Assembly (NCBI RefSeq): GCF_010723575.1
Contig: NZ_BLKZ01000002.1
Location: 992,001-1,056,000, forward strand
Direction: 5' to 3'
Source of the DNA: Mycobacterium bourgelatii
Lineage (GTDB): Bacteria > Actinomycetota > Actinomycetes > Mycobacteriales > Mycobacteriaceae
Length of the DNA: 64,000 nt
The stretch's first letter is position 1, and every line of letters begins with the position of its first letter. The notes below the pieces were generated by a model. It ran no database searches. It was not told the origin of the DNA and worked only from the letters and a program-made list of their open reading frames with translations. A program made the translations under genes and the position numbers. Positions 8,622-16,642 of the stretch are shown piece by piece.

Positions 8622-9461
8622 TCAGGGCAGTCCGGCGCCGGGAATGTCTACCGTCACCGCGTCCAAGCGGGAGAGCCGGGTGCCGGCCAACCGCTTGGGG
8701 TAGGCATCCGTGCTCGACAGCAGGAACAACGTGCGGCGCTCGGGCCCACCGAGTGCACAGGCTATGGCGACCCGGTCGCCCATGTCGATGCGGTCGGTCA
8801 CCTCCCCGTCGGCGGCGATCCGTTCGAACTGGTGCGCCAGTGTCATGGCCGTCCATACTCCGCCCTCGGCGTCCAGGGCAATGCCGTCCGGTGGCCCGTC
8901 CAAACCGTCGGCGAACACCCGGCGATCGTGCAGCGCGCCGTCGCCGCCAATGGTGAACTCGGTCAGGCGCCGGGCCATCGATTCGGCGACGATCAGCCTC
9001 CGGTGGTCGGGGGTGATGACCATTCCGTTGGGAAAGTCGAGGTCGGTCGCGACGACGGTGGCGCTGTGGTCGGGATCTTTGTCGGGATCGAGGCGGATGA
9101 TGACGCCACCGGTGAAGGCCTGCACGCCGATGTAGGCGCGCCCCAGGCCGTCGACGACCATGTCGCCCAGGTTGGCCGGAGCCAGGTCTGCCAGGTTGGC
9201 GACGAGGTCGACGGTGTCGCCGTCGTAGCCCAGCACCAGTCGGTCCTCGGCCGAGGTGATCAGCAGCGTCCCGTCGGGCCGGAATCCGAGGCCGGACGGC
9301 GTGTGGCCGGGCAACGGCAGGGTGGTCAGCGAACCACGCATGTCCGAGGTGTGCACCGCCTCGCCCAGCATGTCCGAAAACCACAGCAGTCCCTCGAACC
9401 AGCGCGGTCCCTCACCGAAGCAAAAGCCGCTGGTCAGCGGTGTCGGGACCAGGCCCGTCAA
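8622..9461 (-). CDS. SMP-30/gluconolactonase family lactonase
   Basis: A six-bladed beta-propeller enzyme. The metal ligands sit in GEGPRW (first Glu), in the NG stretch (LDFPNGMVITPD) and in the DGPPDGIALDAEGG segment, as in SMP-30 lactonases. Such enzymes open sugar lactones or lactones produced from cyclic ketones. The open frame reaches TTG at 9512, but that extension contains the complete 30-bp operator element, so a start near TTG 9461 is more likely; the family homology begins only at LTSGFCFGEGP. It is the first gene of the leftward operon. Confidence 0.85.
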   Translation of the reverse strand: MTGLVPTPLTSGFCFGEGPRWFEGLLWFSDMLGEAVHTSDMRGSLTTLPLPGHTPSGLGFRPDGTLLITSAEDRLVLGYDGDTVDLVANLADLAPANLGDMVVDGLGRAYIGVQAFTGGVIIRLDPDKDPDHSATVVATDLDFPNGMVITPDHRRLIVAESMARRLTEFTIGGDGALHDRRVFADGLDGPPDGIALDAEGGVWTAMTLAHQFERIAADGEVTDRIDMGDRVAIACALGGPERRTLFLLSSTDAYPKRLAGTRLSRLDAVTVDIPGAGLP

Positions 9462-9462
9462 G

Positions 9463-9492
9463 CCTTTACAAATCACGGCAAAAGTGTCACGC
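9463..9492. promoter_or_regulatory. 30-bp dyad element, copy A (leftward operon)
   Basis: Reads CCTTTACAAAT, six variable bases, AAAAGTGTCACGC. The inner dyad is TTACAAAT-N8-AAGTGTCA. It lies directly before the likely SMP-30 start. It matches copies at 9554-9583 and 16043-16072 with identical spacing. Confidence 0.75.
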
Positions 9493-9553
9493 ACTTCGGG
9501 TGTCGCTGTCAACGAGATGTCCGCACGGGGCGAACCTGGCGACGCCGTGGCGA

Positions 9554-9583
9554 CCTTTACAAATAAGGCTCAAAATGTCACGC
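9554..9583. promoter_or_regulatory. 30-bp dyad element, copy B (rightward thioesterase operon)
   Basis: Reads CCTTTACAAAT, six variable bases, CAAAATGTCACGC. The inner dyad is TTACAAAT-N8-AAATGTCA. It ends eight bases before the GTG start of the thioesterase gene at 9592, which suggests a very short leader and repression by direct promoter occlusion. Confidence 0.75.
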
Positions 9584-9591
9584 TGTGCGCT

Positions 9592-10473
9592 GTGACGACA
9601 GATTCCGAACAGGTGCAATGGACGGTCGAAGCGCTGCTGGACCTATTCGAAGTGCGGCCCGACGGACCCGATCGATTCGTCGCCGACACCGGGCTCCCGG
9701 GCCAGGACGGCCGCCAGGTGGTCGAGGGCACCCAGGTGGTGGCGCAAGCGATTGTGGCTGTGGCGCAACGGTTCCAGGGCAAGTCGGTGCGCTCGGCGCA
9801 CGCGGTGTTCTCCCGGGCCGTGGCCGTCGGCCCCCCCATCGAACTCGTCCTCGACGTGGTGAACGAGGGCAGGTCGACGGCGACGGCCGTCGTCGCCGCA
9901 ATGCAGAACGGCCGCCGCTGTGTGAGTGTGACGATCCTTGCCGACGTCCCGACGGAGGACGTGATCCGTCACCAACTGCCGCTTCCCGACGTTAAGGGTC
10001 CCGCTGAGGCCAACGTCTCGGACATGCCGATGATCGGGCGGGAATTGCGGCTCGTCGATGTGGTCGACGTCAACAGCCCCGACGAAGTCGGGCCTCCCGA
10101 GCTGTACGCGTGGCTGCACTACGACCCCGTGCCGGCGCGGGACGACCTGGCCAAGGCGCTCGTCGCGTACTTCACCGGTCACCTCGGGATCTCGACCACG
10201 ATGCGCGCGCATCCGGGGATCGGCACCAGTCAGGCGCACCTCACCGTGTCCACGGCGCCGATGACGATCTTTGTGTCCTTCCACGAGCCGGTGCGCTGGG
10301 ACGGGTGGCTGCTCTACACCCATGAGAGCACCCAAGTCGGCGCGGGAATGTCCTATGTCCGCGGCACCGTGCACACCGAAGCCGGTGAGCTGCTGGCGTC
10401 CTTTGCCCAGGAAGCGTTGATTCGACCGCTACGCACCACCGACACGTCCATCGACGCGCGTTCGCGGTTCTAG
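9592..10473 (+). CDS. Acyl-CoA thioesterase, TesB-like
   Basis: A 293-residue double-hotdog protein. The segments VAQRFQGKSVRSAHAVFSRAV and GRRCVSVTILADVP belong to the first hotdog domain, and ITIFVSFHEPVRWDGWLLYTHES-like sequence to the second, as in TesB/acyl-CoA thioesterase II. It is paralogous to the thioesterase at 7777-8601. The start GTG at 9592 is chosen because the operator element B ends at 9583 and the homology begins right after; the frame is open further upstream only by chance. It heads a three-gene operon with the LLM oxidoreductase and an acyl-CoA dehydrogenase. Confidence 0.85.
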   Translation: MTTDSEQVQWTVEALLDLFEVRPDGPDRFVADTGLPGQDGRQVVEGTQVVAQAIVAVAQRFQGKSVRSAHAVFSRAVAVGPPIELVLDVVNEGRSTATAVVAAMQNGRRCVSVTILADVPTEDVIRHQLPLPDVKGPAEANVSDMPMIGRELRLVDVVDVNSPDEVGPPELYAWLHYDPVPARDDLAKALVAYFTGHLGISTTMRAHPGIGTSQAHLTVSTAPMTIFVSFHEPVRWDGWLLYTHESTQVGAGMSYVRGTVHTEAGELLASFAQEALIRPLRTTDTSIDARSRF

Positions 10474-10478
10474 GTGCC

Positions 10479-11399
10479 ATGCGTTTCGCCATCACCCACC
10501 CGATGCACAGTCATCCCTACAACCCTGAATTGGCGAGCGGGGACGGCATCGCGACGGTGGCGGCGGCGGCCGAGGCGGCCGGTTTTGCCGGGTTCGGCTT
10601 CACCGACCACCCGGCCCCGTCGCAGCGGTGGCTGGAAGCCGGTGGTCACGACGCCCTAGACCCGTTCGTGGCACTGGGTTTCGCGGCGGCACGGACTTCG
10701 ACGTTGCGGCTGATTCCCAACATCGTGGTGTTGCCCTACCGAAATCCGTTCGTGGTGGCCAAATCCGGTGCGACGTTGGATCTGCTCTCGGGCGGCCGGT
10801 TCACGCTCGCCGTCGGTGTCGGCTATCTCAAGCGGGAATTCTCCGCCCTGGGTGTCTCCTACGACGAACGCGCCGAGCTGTTCGAGGAGGCGCTGCAGGT
10901 CATCCGGGCGATCTGGACCACCGACGACATTTCCTACGAGGGAAAGCATTTCAGCGCCCGCGGCATCACGGCGCACCCACGGCCAGTCAGTCAGCCGAAC
11001 CCACCGATCTGGATCGGCGGCAATACCGCTGCCGCCCGGCAGCGCGTCGTCGACTACGGGGACGGTTGGTGCCCGTTTCCTGCTCCAGCGGGCCTGGCCC
11101 GCACGGCCGGAACCGCTTCCATCGACTCGCTGGAAAAGCTCGCCGCGGGCATCGACGATCTGCGCCGCCGCCTGGATGCGGCCGGCAAGGACTCGTCGGC
11201 GATCGACATTACGTTCAGCAACTTCGAGGGCGGTTTCCCCGGCAGCGAAAGCTTCAACGCCGACGCCTACCTTGGGGGCCTGGACAAACTGGCCGCGCTC
11301 GGCGTCACCTGGGTGCAGGTCCACCTGCCCGGCGACAGCATGGCGCATGTGCTGGACAGCATCGAACAATTCCGTACCCAAGTCATCGACGTGATCTAG
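10479..11399 (+). CDS. LLM-class flavin/F420-dependent oxidoreductase
   Basis: A 306-residue luciferase-like TIM barrel. Diagnostic segments are the N-terminal strand GFTDHPAPS, the LIPNIVVLPYRNPFVVAKSGATLDLLSGGRFTLAVGVGY block and the C-terminal region VTWVQVHLPGDS. In mycobacteria this group commonly uses reduced F420, though FMN is possible; some members act as type II Baeyer-Villiger-like monooxygenases. Five bases separate it from the thioesterase stop, and its TAG is followed immediately by the ATG of the acyl-CoA dehydrogenase. Coupling with a lactonase in the same regulon would suit a ketone-to-lactone step, which is speculation. Confidence 0.9.
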   Translation: MRFAITHPMHSHPYNPELASGDGIATVAAAAEAAGFAGFGFTDHPAPSQRWLEAGGHDALDPFVALGFAAARTSTLRLIPNIVVLPYRNPFVVAKSGATLDLLSGGRFTLAVGVGYLKREFSALGVSYDERAELFEEALQVIRAIWTTDDISYEGKHFSARGITAHPRPVSQPNPPIWIGGNTAAARQRVVDYGDGWCPFPAPAGLARTAGTASIDSLEKLAAGIDDLRRRLDAAGKDSSAIDITFSNFEGGFPGSESFNADAYLGGLDKLAALGVTWVQVHLPGDSMAHVLDSIEQFRTQVIDVI

Positions 11400-12560
11400 A
11401 TGGACTTCGCACGAGTTGCGCTTTCCGACGAGGACAAGGCATTTCAGGAACGGACACGCGCCTTCCTGACCGAGCACGTGACCGACGAGGTGCGTCGGCG
11501 TGATCGGGAAACGGGCGAAAACTTCGACGAGGGTGTGCATTTGGCGTTGGGCGCCGCGGGCTACCTGGCCGGGGACTGGACGCCGGAGTCTGAGGGTGGC
11601 TTCACCGCGGTTCAGCGGCGCATCTTCCACCTCGAGATCGGCCGCGCTCACACGCCTTGGTACCACTGGGGAACGACTTCGGTCGTCGCGCGGCTGGTGC
11701 AGCAATTCGGTGCGCCGGAGTTGACGGAGTTGGTGCTGCCCGGGGTGCTGTCCGGAGAGATCCGGCTTTGCCTCGGCTACACCGAGCCCGAGGGTGGGTC
11801 GGATGTCGCCACTTGCAAGACCAGGGCCGTGCGCGACGGTTCCGCGTGGATTGTCAACGGCTCCAAAATGTTTACCTCCAACGCGCAGAACGCCAGGTAT
11901 GTCTTCCTGCTGACCAATACCGATCCCCAGGGCCCCAAGCACAAGAATCTGACCATGTTTCTGGTGCCGCTGGATTCGCCGGGCATCGAAATTCAACCCA
12001 TTCGCACCGTCGACGACGACCGCACCAACATCGTCTACTACAGCGATGTGCGGGTGGACGACCTCTACCGCATCGGCGAGGTCAATGCCGGGTGGACGGT
12101 CATGCGGGCCGCGCTGGATTCTGAGCACGGGCTGGTCGAGCGGGAAGACCATGGGCTGCAAAATCTTTCGGCAATGTCCGAGCATGGCTCGATCGCGGCC
12201 GAGGCGCTGGACACGGTGGCCTCGATCGTGGACCGTGATGACGAATCCGTAGTGCATCGACTGGGCCGCAGCATCGCGCGACTGGAGGCCGCGTTGTCCA
12301 CACCCGGAATGTACGGGCGCGTCGCGATCGCGCAGACCATGCGGGATATCTCCGCCGAACTGATGGACGTGGCGGGTTCGGCGTCGGCATTGCCGGTCGA
12401 CGTCGCCGGCTCGGCGGGAGATGGCGCGGCGGAGTACCTGTTCCGGCTGGCAGTGCCGACCGGAATCTACGGCGGAACCCTGGAAGTGTTCCGGAACATG
12501 ATCGCCCAGCATGAACTGAGACTTGGCAAGCCCGCCTATGGAAGTTCGGCGTCCACCTGA
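11400..12560 (+). CDS. Acyl-CoA dehydrogenase family protein
   Basis: A 386-residue flavoprotein with the three-domain acyl-CoA dehydrogenase layout. CLGYTEPEGGSDVATCKTRAV is the FAD/substrate signature of the middle domain, and IYGGTLEVFRNMIAQHELRLGK is the C-terminal signature, where a glutamate occupies the usual catalytic-base region. It introduces an alpha-beta double bond into an acyl-CoA. It starts on the base after the LLM stop codon, so coupling is certain. Its last 25 bases overlap the convergent DUF427 gene. Confidence 0.92.
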   Translation: MDFARVALSDEDKAFQERTRAFLTEHVTDEVRRRDRETGENFDEGVHLALGAAGYLAGDWTPESEGGFTAVQRRIFHLEIGRAHTPWYHWGTTSVVARLVQQFGAPELTELVLPGVLSGEIRLCLGYTEPEGGSDVATCKTRAVRDGSAWIVNGSKMFTSNAQNARYVFLLTNTDPQGPKHKNLTMFLVPLDSPGIEIQPIRTVDDDRTNIVYYSDVRVDDLYRIGEVNAGWTVMRAALDSEHGLVEREDHGLQNLSAMSEHGSIAAEALDTVASIVDRDDESVVHRLGRSIARLEAALSTPGMYGRVAIAQTMRDISAELMDVAGSASALPVDVAGSAGDGAAEYLFRLAVPTGIYGGTLEVFRNMIAQHELRLGKPAYGSSAST

Positions 12561-13195
12561 ACTTTGGTGTCATCGAAGCTGAAAAACCCCTTGATGTGCA
12601 GGCTTTCGGGGTAGGGGTCCTCGTAGCTCCAGGCAACGTCCTTCGTGGTGGGGCTGGACCAGTATGTCGCGACGCCCTTGTAGTTGCAGTAGCTCGAGGT
12701 ATCCGATCGTGTCAGCAGGTCTTGTCGAACGTGTCTTGGGCTGACGTAAAGCCTTGGTGTTAGGGCGGTCTCGAAGACGATCACCGTGTCGTCGGTGTCG
12801 ACCAACGTGGTGTCGCCGTCGGTGACGCGCAACCGGCGCCTGGTGGGGCGGCAGTCGATGCGGTGGTACGGGTTGGGCGGGTAGTGGACGAGTTCGCGCC
12901 CCTCCTCGAGCCACGTGTCGACCGCGTCCCACGGGACTTGCACGTATCCGGGCGCTTCGGCCACTGGTTCGCTGGGCAGGTCTGTGATTGTTTCGGTGGG
13001 GAAGGCGTAACTGAGCGGTCGGTCCGGCCGGTGGACCAGAAGCGCGCGCTCGGTGTCTATGACCGGGGCGCCGTCTTTGAACGCTTGGACGCGGCGCGGA
13101 TGCGGTTCGACGTAGACAACGCCGGGCGGAATCGGGGGATGGAAACGCCCCGCTGGATTGCTGCTGAGTGGGCCGTGTCCGGTTACCAGGCTCAT
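12536..13195 (-). CDS. DUF427 domain protein
   Basis: A 219-residue protein with two DUF427 modules. The C-terminal one shows YCNYKGVATYWS and DVAWSYEDPYPESLHIKGFFSFDD, which is characteristic. The family is small, mostly beta-stranded and of unknown function. No signal peptide or membrane segment is present. The gene overlaps the 3' end of the acyl-CoA dehydrogenase gene on the other strand by 25 bases. It is probably expressed apart from the catabolic operons, since no dyad element lies upstream. Confidence 0.85.
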   Translation of the reverse strand: MSLVTGHGPLSSNPAGRFHPPIPPGVVYVEPHPRRVQAFKDGAPVIDTERALLVHRPDRPLSYAFPTETITDLPSEPVAEAPGYVQVPWDAVDTWLEEGRELVHYPPNPYHRIDCRPTRRRLRVTDGDTTLVDTDDTVIVFETALTPRLYVSPRHVRQDLLTRSDTSSYCNYKGVATYWSSPTTKDVAWSYEDPYPESLHIKGFFSFDDTKVQVDAELP

Positions 13196-13300
13196 GGATT
13201 CGACGATCTCACGTTCGCGCTTGTCGTCATAGTCGGCAATGTACTTCGAGTGAGGTGTCGTGCCCCATCCCCACCACGGCCGCGTCGTGCGAGACGCGCC

Positions 13301-13954
13301 TTATGTCGCCGAGTAGAACCAGACATGGTCCGGCCCCGTAGTGGTGAGTTCGTTGTACGTAACTTCGGTACCCCGGGTGGCGTGCGGGAACACCAGCACT
13401 TGGTCGGGATTTGTCGGGTTGTACAGACACCGCAGAGTCGCACCGACACGAAACCATGCGTCAAGAGGTCGTCCCCAGTCTTCCAACCGCCAGTCCTCCA
13501 CGGCCGTGCGGTAGGGCCCGCGAAAGGTGGGGCCACTGTCCAGGAGGATCTGCAGCTCACTCCTGAGTTCCCAGGAATTTCCATCTGCGGACCTTTTGAA
13601 AGTTGATGCGGCCGTGAGAAGTTCGACAGTACCGGGCTTTCGCAGCGCCTGCTCCTTGGCGGTTTCCGCCTTGAAGTTCACTATCCAACGGACGGGAAGC
13701 AGCGCGCTCAAGAGCATGAGTGCGGCTCCGAGTACCACGAAACCGAGCCGCTCTGCACCGCTCAGCCTCGCCTCAACGCCGACGATGACGACAATCAGTC
13801 CACCCACGAAGAGGGTGACAGCAATCGCTATACGGCCTAACAGCGTTAGTCGACCCCGCCGCAGATAGCCGGGTGTCTGTGGGGGCGCCTTTGCGGCACC
13901 ATCTTGGGCCGGTCGCAAATCCGCTTTGCGCGCGTTGGAATCGTCCTGATCCAT
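13301..13954 (-). CDS. Hypothetical membrane protein, two transmembrane segments
   Basis: A 217-residue protein not recognised by family. It has a charged N-terminus of about 40 residues, two hydrophobic helices (LTLLGRIAIAVTLFVGGLIV and the following GFVVLGAALMLLSALLPV) and a C-terminal domain of about 130 residues, probably soluble, rich in Trp/Arg (EDWRLEDWGRPLDAWF, VGATLRCLYNPTNPDQVLVFP). The end of that domain resembles DUF3592-type small membrane proteins, but this is weak. The ATG at 13954 is preferred over TTG at 13960. Codon use is a little less GC-rich than in the neighbours, which could mean later acquisition. Confidence 0.7.
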   Translation of the reverse strand: MDQDDSNARKADLRPAQDGAAKAPPQTPGYLRRGRLTLLGRIAIAVTLFVGGLIVVIVGVEARLSGAERLGFVVLGAALMLLSALLPVRWIVNFKAETAKEQALRKPGTVELLTAASTFKRSADGNSWELRSELQILLDSGPTFRGPYRTAVEDWRLEDWGRPLDAWFRVGATLRCLYNPTNPDQVLVFPHATRGTEVTYNELTTTGPDHVWFYSAT

Positions 13955-13960
13955 CAGCAA

Positions 13961-14415
13961 ATCGTCCCACGCCGCACGCGAACGGCGCCAACGATCTGCA
14001 CTCCCGACAAATCGCGAGGTCAGCTGCTTCCGTAGTCACCATAATCGGGTGAAAACCATTGACGGTTAGTGTGATTGGCAGGTCCTAAAGACGGCGAGCT
14101 AGACCGCGCCGACCGTGCTGCGCCGATGCGGGCGGTACAGCGGGAGTCGAATTCTGCGGGTACGCAGGCATAATCGTCAGCAGCGCCCGATCAATGAGCG
14201 GTGCAGGCTTCAGCGGCAGCAGAAGAACGAGATCGTGGTCAGCAAGTTTCGCTCGTCGGCGTCGTCAGGCGTGGCAGCGTCAGCGCCGAGCCTGAAATCC
14301 TGCAGGTCCTCACTCGAACTTCTCCTGCAAATCTTCAGGCTCAGTAAGTGGGGCGGCCGGGGCGACCGCCACCCGAGGAGCCACCTTCTAGAGATGCTCG
14401 TTCTACTGTGAGTTG
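13961..14415. other. 455-bp gene-free region upstream of DUF2834 gene
   Basis: No convincing coding sequence is seen; the open frames have poor composition. The 5' part is unremarkable and may hold the promoter of the leftward membrane protein. The 3' part contains two inverted repeats: a large one at 14288-14342 and a smaller GC-rich one at 14348-14372 (GTGG..CGG paired with CCGCCAC). Confidence 0.6.
14288..14342. repeat. Long two-stem hairpin in the gene-free region
   Basis: Outer arms GAGCCTGAA and TTCAGGCTC pair perfectly (9 bp). After a symmetric 4+4-base internal loop, TGCAGG pairs with CCTGCA (6 bp) around a 17-base loop. It ends 73 bases before the GTG of the DUF2834 gene. It may be a structured leader, a small RNA or a terminator; there is no T-tract on either side. 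Confidence 0.6.
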
Positions 14416-14850
14416 GTGACAACTATCCCCACCTCCCGCAAGGTCCTGTGCGCCGTGTACGGCGCTATCGCCCTCGCCGCGCTCATTGCCACGTGGAGTC
14501 AGAATGTGGCGTACTTCGACAAGCCTGGCCAGTTCCTGGGCGCCTTTCTCAACGACGCCAAGGTCACGCCGGCTTCCCGGTCGCTGACGGCTGACATTCT
14601 GTTGTTTCTGCTTGCCGCCGTCATCTTGATGGTGATCGAAGCGAGGAAGCATGGCGTCAAGTTCGTGTGGCTCTACATCGCCGGCGGGTTCACCATCGCG
14701 ATCAGCGTCACGTTCCCGCTGTTCCTGATCGCACGTGAACTGCGCATGGGCGAGTCAGACGCGCCCCACTTGCCGATGTTGGACACGGTGCTGCTGACCG
14801 TTCTGGCCGTCGCGGTGGCGGCCCTGACGATCTGGGTAGACCTCGGGTGA
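14416..14850 (+). CDS. DUF2834-like small integral membrane protein
   Basis: A 144-residue protein with three to four hydrophobic helices: VLCAVYGAIALAALIATW near the N-terminus, ILLFLLAAVILMVI, WLYIAGGFTIAISVTFPLFL and VLLTVLAVAVAALTIWV. The pattern FDKPGQFLGAFLNDAKVTPASRSLTADI between helix 1 and 2 is typical of DUF2834. Function is unknown. GTG at 14416 is used; TTG at 14413 is the next in-frame option. Its TGA shares a base with the ATG of the CoA-transferase gene, so the two are co-translated. Confidence 0.8.
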   Translation: MTTIPTSRKVLCAVYGAIALAALIATWSQNVAYFDKPGQFLGAFLNDAKVTPASRSLTADILLFLLAAVILMVIEARKHGVKFVWLYIAGGFTIAISVTFPLFLIARELRMGESDAPHLPMLDTVLLTVLAVAVAALTIWVDLG

Positions 14851-16019
14851 TGGCGGGTCCAGTCGAGGGCATCAGGGTCGTCGAACTCGGGGTCTGGGTG
14901 GCGGGACCGGCCACCGCCGGCATCCTGGCCGACTGGGGCGCCGACGTCGTCAAGATCGAACCGCCCACCGGTGATCCGGGCCGCACCTTCGGTCGCATGC
15001 TGGGTTGCGACCTCGGTGTCAATCCGCCCTTCGAGATGGACAACCGGTCCAAGCGCAGCATCGTGTTGGACCTGACCACCGAGACCGGCCGTGACACTGC
15101 ACTCGAATTACTCTCGGACGCAGACGTTTTCGTGACGAATGTGCGGCCAGAGGCGCTGCGGCGGCTGGGGCTGGACTTCGAATCGCTGTCCGCGCACAAC
15201 CCTCGCCTGGTGTACGGGCTGATCACCGGATACGGCGAAACCGGGCCCGATGCCGATCGGGCCGCGTACGACGTCGCGGCCTTCTGGGCTCGCGCCGGCG
15301 TCGCTCACCTGCTCACCCAGCCGGGCGCCACGCCGCCGTTTCAGCGCGGCGGCATGGGCGATCACTCGGCCGGGATGACGCTGGCCGCGGCCGTGTGCGC
15401 GGCGCTGCTCGCCCGCGAGCGAACCGGCACCGGTCAGCTGGTGACGACCTCGCTGTACCGGCAGGGCGCCTACACGGTGAGCTTCGACCTCAACACCTAT
15501 CTGCTCACCGGCCAACCGATCGCGGTCGGACAACGCGAGACGATGCGCAATCCCTGCATGAACAACTACACCGCCAGCGACGGACGCGGGTTCTGGATAG
15601 TCGGCTTGGAGGTCGATCGCCACTGGCCCGCCCTGTGCCGGGCCGTCGACCGGCCGGAGTGGCTGGACGACCCCCAATACCGCGACCCGCGCAACCGCGC
15701 GGCCAACGCCGTACAACTCATCGCCCAACTCGACGAAATCTTCGCCACCAAGTCGCTGGCGGAATGGGCGGACATCTTCGCCGAGGAGCCGGACTTCTTC
15801 TGGTCGCCGATCAACAGCCTCGAAGATGTGGTCGCCGACGAGCAGTTTCACGCCGCGGGTGGGATCGTCGACGTGCCGGACGAACAGTCGAGCGTGCCGA
15901 TGGTCGCCACCCCCGCGGATTTCCACGGGACCCCGTGGGCGCCGCGATCCGCGGCACCGAAACTCGGCCAGCACACCGACGAAATTCTGGCCGAACTATC
16001 CGAACGGCGCCGCGGATAG
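14850..16019 (+). CDS. CaiB/BaiF family CoA-transferase (family III)
   Basis: A 389-residue family III CoA-transferase. The N-terminal VELGVWVAGPATAGILADWGADVVKIEPP motif binds CoA, and Asp171 in GMGDHSAGM is the expected catalytic aspartate that forms the acyl anhydride. It would activate an acid of the pathway by CoA transfer, replacing an ATP-dependent ligase; the island has no acyl-CoA synthetase of its own. The start overlaps the DUF2834 stop by one base. The dyad element C follows 23 bases after its stop codon and belongs to the next operon. Confidence 0.92.
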   Translation: MAGPVEGIRVVELGVWVAGPATAGILADWGADVVKIEPPTGDPGRTFGRMLGCDLGVNPPFEMDNRSKRSIVLDLTTETGRDTALELLSDADVFVTNVRPEALRRLGLDFESLSAHNPRLVYGLITGYGETGPDADRAAYDVAAFWARAGVAHLLTQPGATPPFQRGGMGDHSAGMTLAAAVCAALLARERTGTGQLVTTSLYRQGAYTVSFDLNTYLLTGQPIAVGQRETMRNPCMNNYTASDGRGFWIVGLEVDRHWPALCRAVDRPEWLDDPQYRDPRNRAANAVQLIAQLDEIFATKSLAEWADIFAEEPDFFWSPINSLEDVVADEQFHAAGGIVDVPDEQSSVPMVATPADFHGTPWAPRSAAPKLGQHTDEILAELSERRRG

Positions 16020-16042
16020 ACGTCGCGCGAGCCACCCGCAGA

Positions 16043-16072
16043 CCTTTACAAATTCGCGCGAAAATGTCACGC
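16043..16072. promoter_or_regulatory. 30-bp dyad element, copy C (P450 operon)
   Basis: Reads CCTTTACAAAT, six variable bases, GAAAATGTCACGC. The inner dyad is TTACAAAT-N8-AAATGTCA, identical in both arms to copy B. It ends 45 bases before the ATG at 16118 that opens the eight-gene operon. Confidence 0.75.
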
Positions 16073-16117
16073 TGTCGGGGTACAGCCCATGACGCGCCGA
16101 TCCGCCGGGGGATATGT

Positions 16118-16642
16118 ATGGTCACTCCGACTTTCGACATCAGCAATCAGCAGGAACGCAGCACCACCCGCCGACCCCGCCCGGACGGCGAATCGCTGCG
16201 CTACCGACTCGACGTGATTGCCGCTAGCGCTTCGGACGTTGTGCAGGCGGCCGGGGGGTGGCTGTGCGACCGGGTCATGGCCGGCTGGGAGGTCACCGTG
16301 TTACTGCCCGACCTGGGCGGCAGTCGGCCACTGGAGATCCTGGGCGTGCACGTGGCGGCCCTCGACGCCTACCCGGAAGCTGGAAGCCACAATTTGGCGA
16401 TCAGCGCCGAGGCCTTCACTACGAATGATTGCGTTCGTGCCCTCGTGCGCGAGGCGCTGGACCGGCGCATGGTTGAGGTGGCGCTGTGGGGTGAGGGTTG
16501 GCCGCTCGGCGTGAATCGTGGGATGCGCCGGGTGGAGCACGTGCTCAGCGCCGCGGCGCGGGCATTCAAGGGGCAGGCTTTGATCGCAGCCGGAATCCCT
16601 TACCGTGCAATTGATCCCTGTGAGGCCATGCTGACCGCATGA
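16118..16642 (+). CDS. Conserved hypothetical protein heading the P450 operon
   Basis: A 174-residue cytosolic protein I do not recognise. The N-terminal 25 residues are polar and probably disordered, followed by an alpha/beta domain (YRLDVIAASASDVVQAAGGWLCDRVMAGWEV) and a C-terminus rich in helices (VEHVLSAAARAFKGQALIAAG). No catalytic motif or metal site is obvious. The ATG at 16118 has a CGGGGG purine stretch six bases upstream. Its TGA overlaps the ATG of the NIPSNAP-like gene by four bases. It is the first gene after operator copy C. Confidence 0.75.
   Translation: MVTPTFDISNQQERSTTRRPRPDGESLRYRLDVIAASASDVVQAAGGWLCDRVMAGWEVTVLLPDLGGSRPLEILGVHVAALDAYPEAGSHNLAISAEAFTTNDCVRALVREALDRRMVEVALWGEGWPLGVNRGMRRVEHVLSAAARAFKGQALIAAGIPYRAIDPCEAMLTA

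Noticed and set aside
8602..9384. Long N-terminal extension of the 7777-8601 thioesterase frame
   Set aside because: It is the out-of-frame image of the SMP-30 gene and has no family match; the ATG at 8601 with 20 bases of spacing is normal.
10656..12512. 618-codon open frame on the minus strand
   Set aside because: It is antisense to the LLM oxidoreductase and acyl-CoA dehydrogenase genes, which have clear families. Its composition (His, Arg, Gln, Val-rich) is typical of a GC-rich shadow frame.
14115..14411. 98-codon open frame in the gene-free region
   Set aside because: Basic, low-complexity composition, no ribosome site, and it runs through the hairpin structure.
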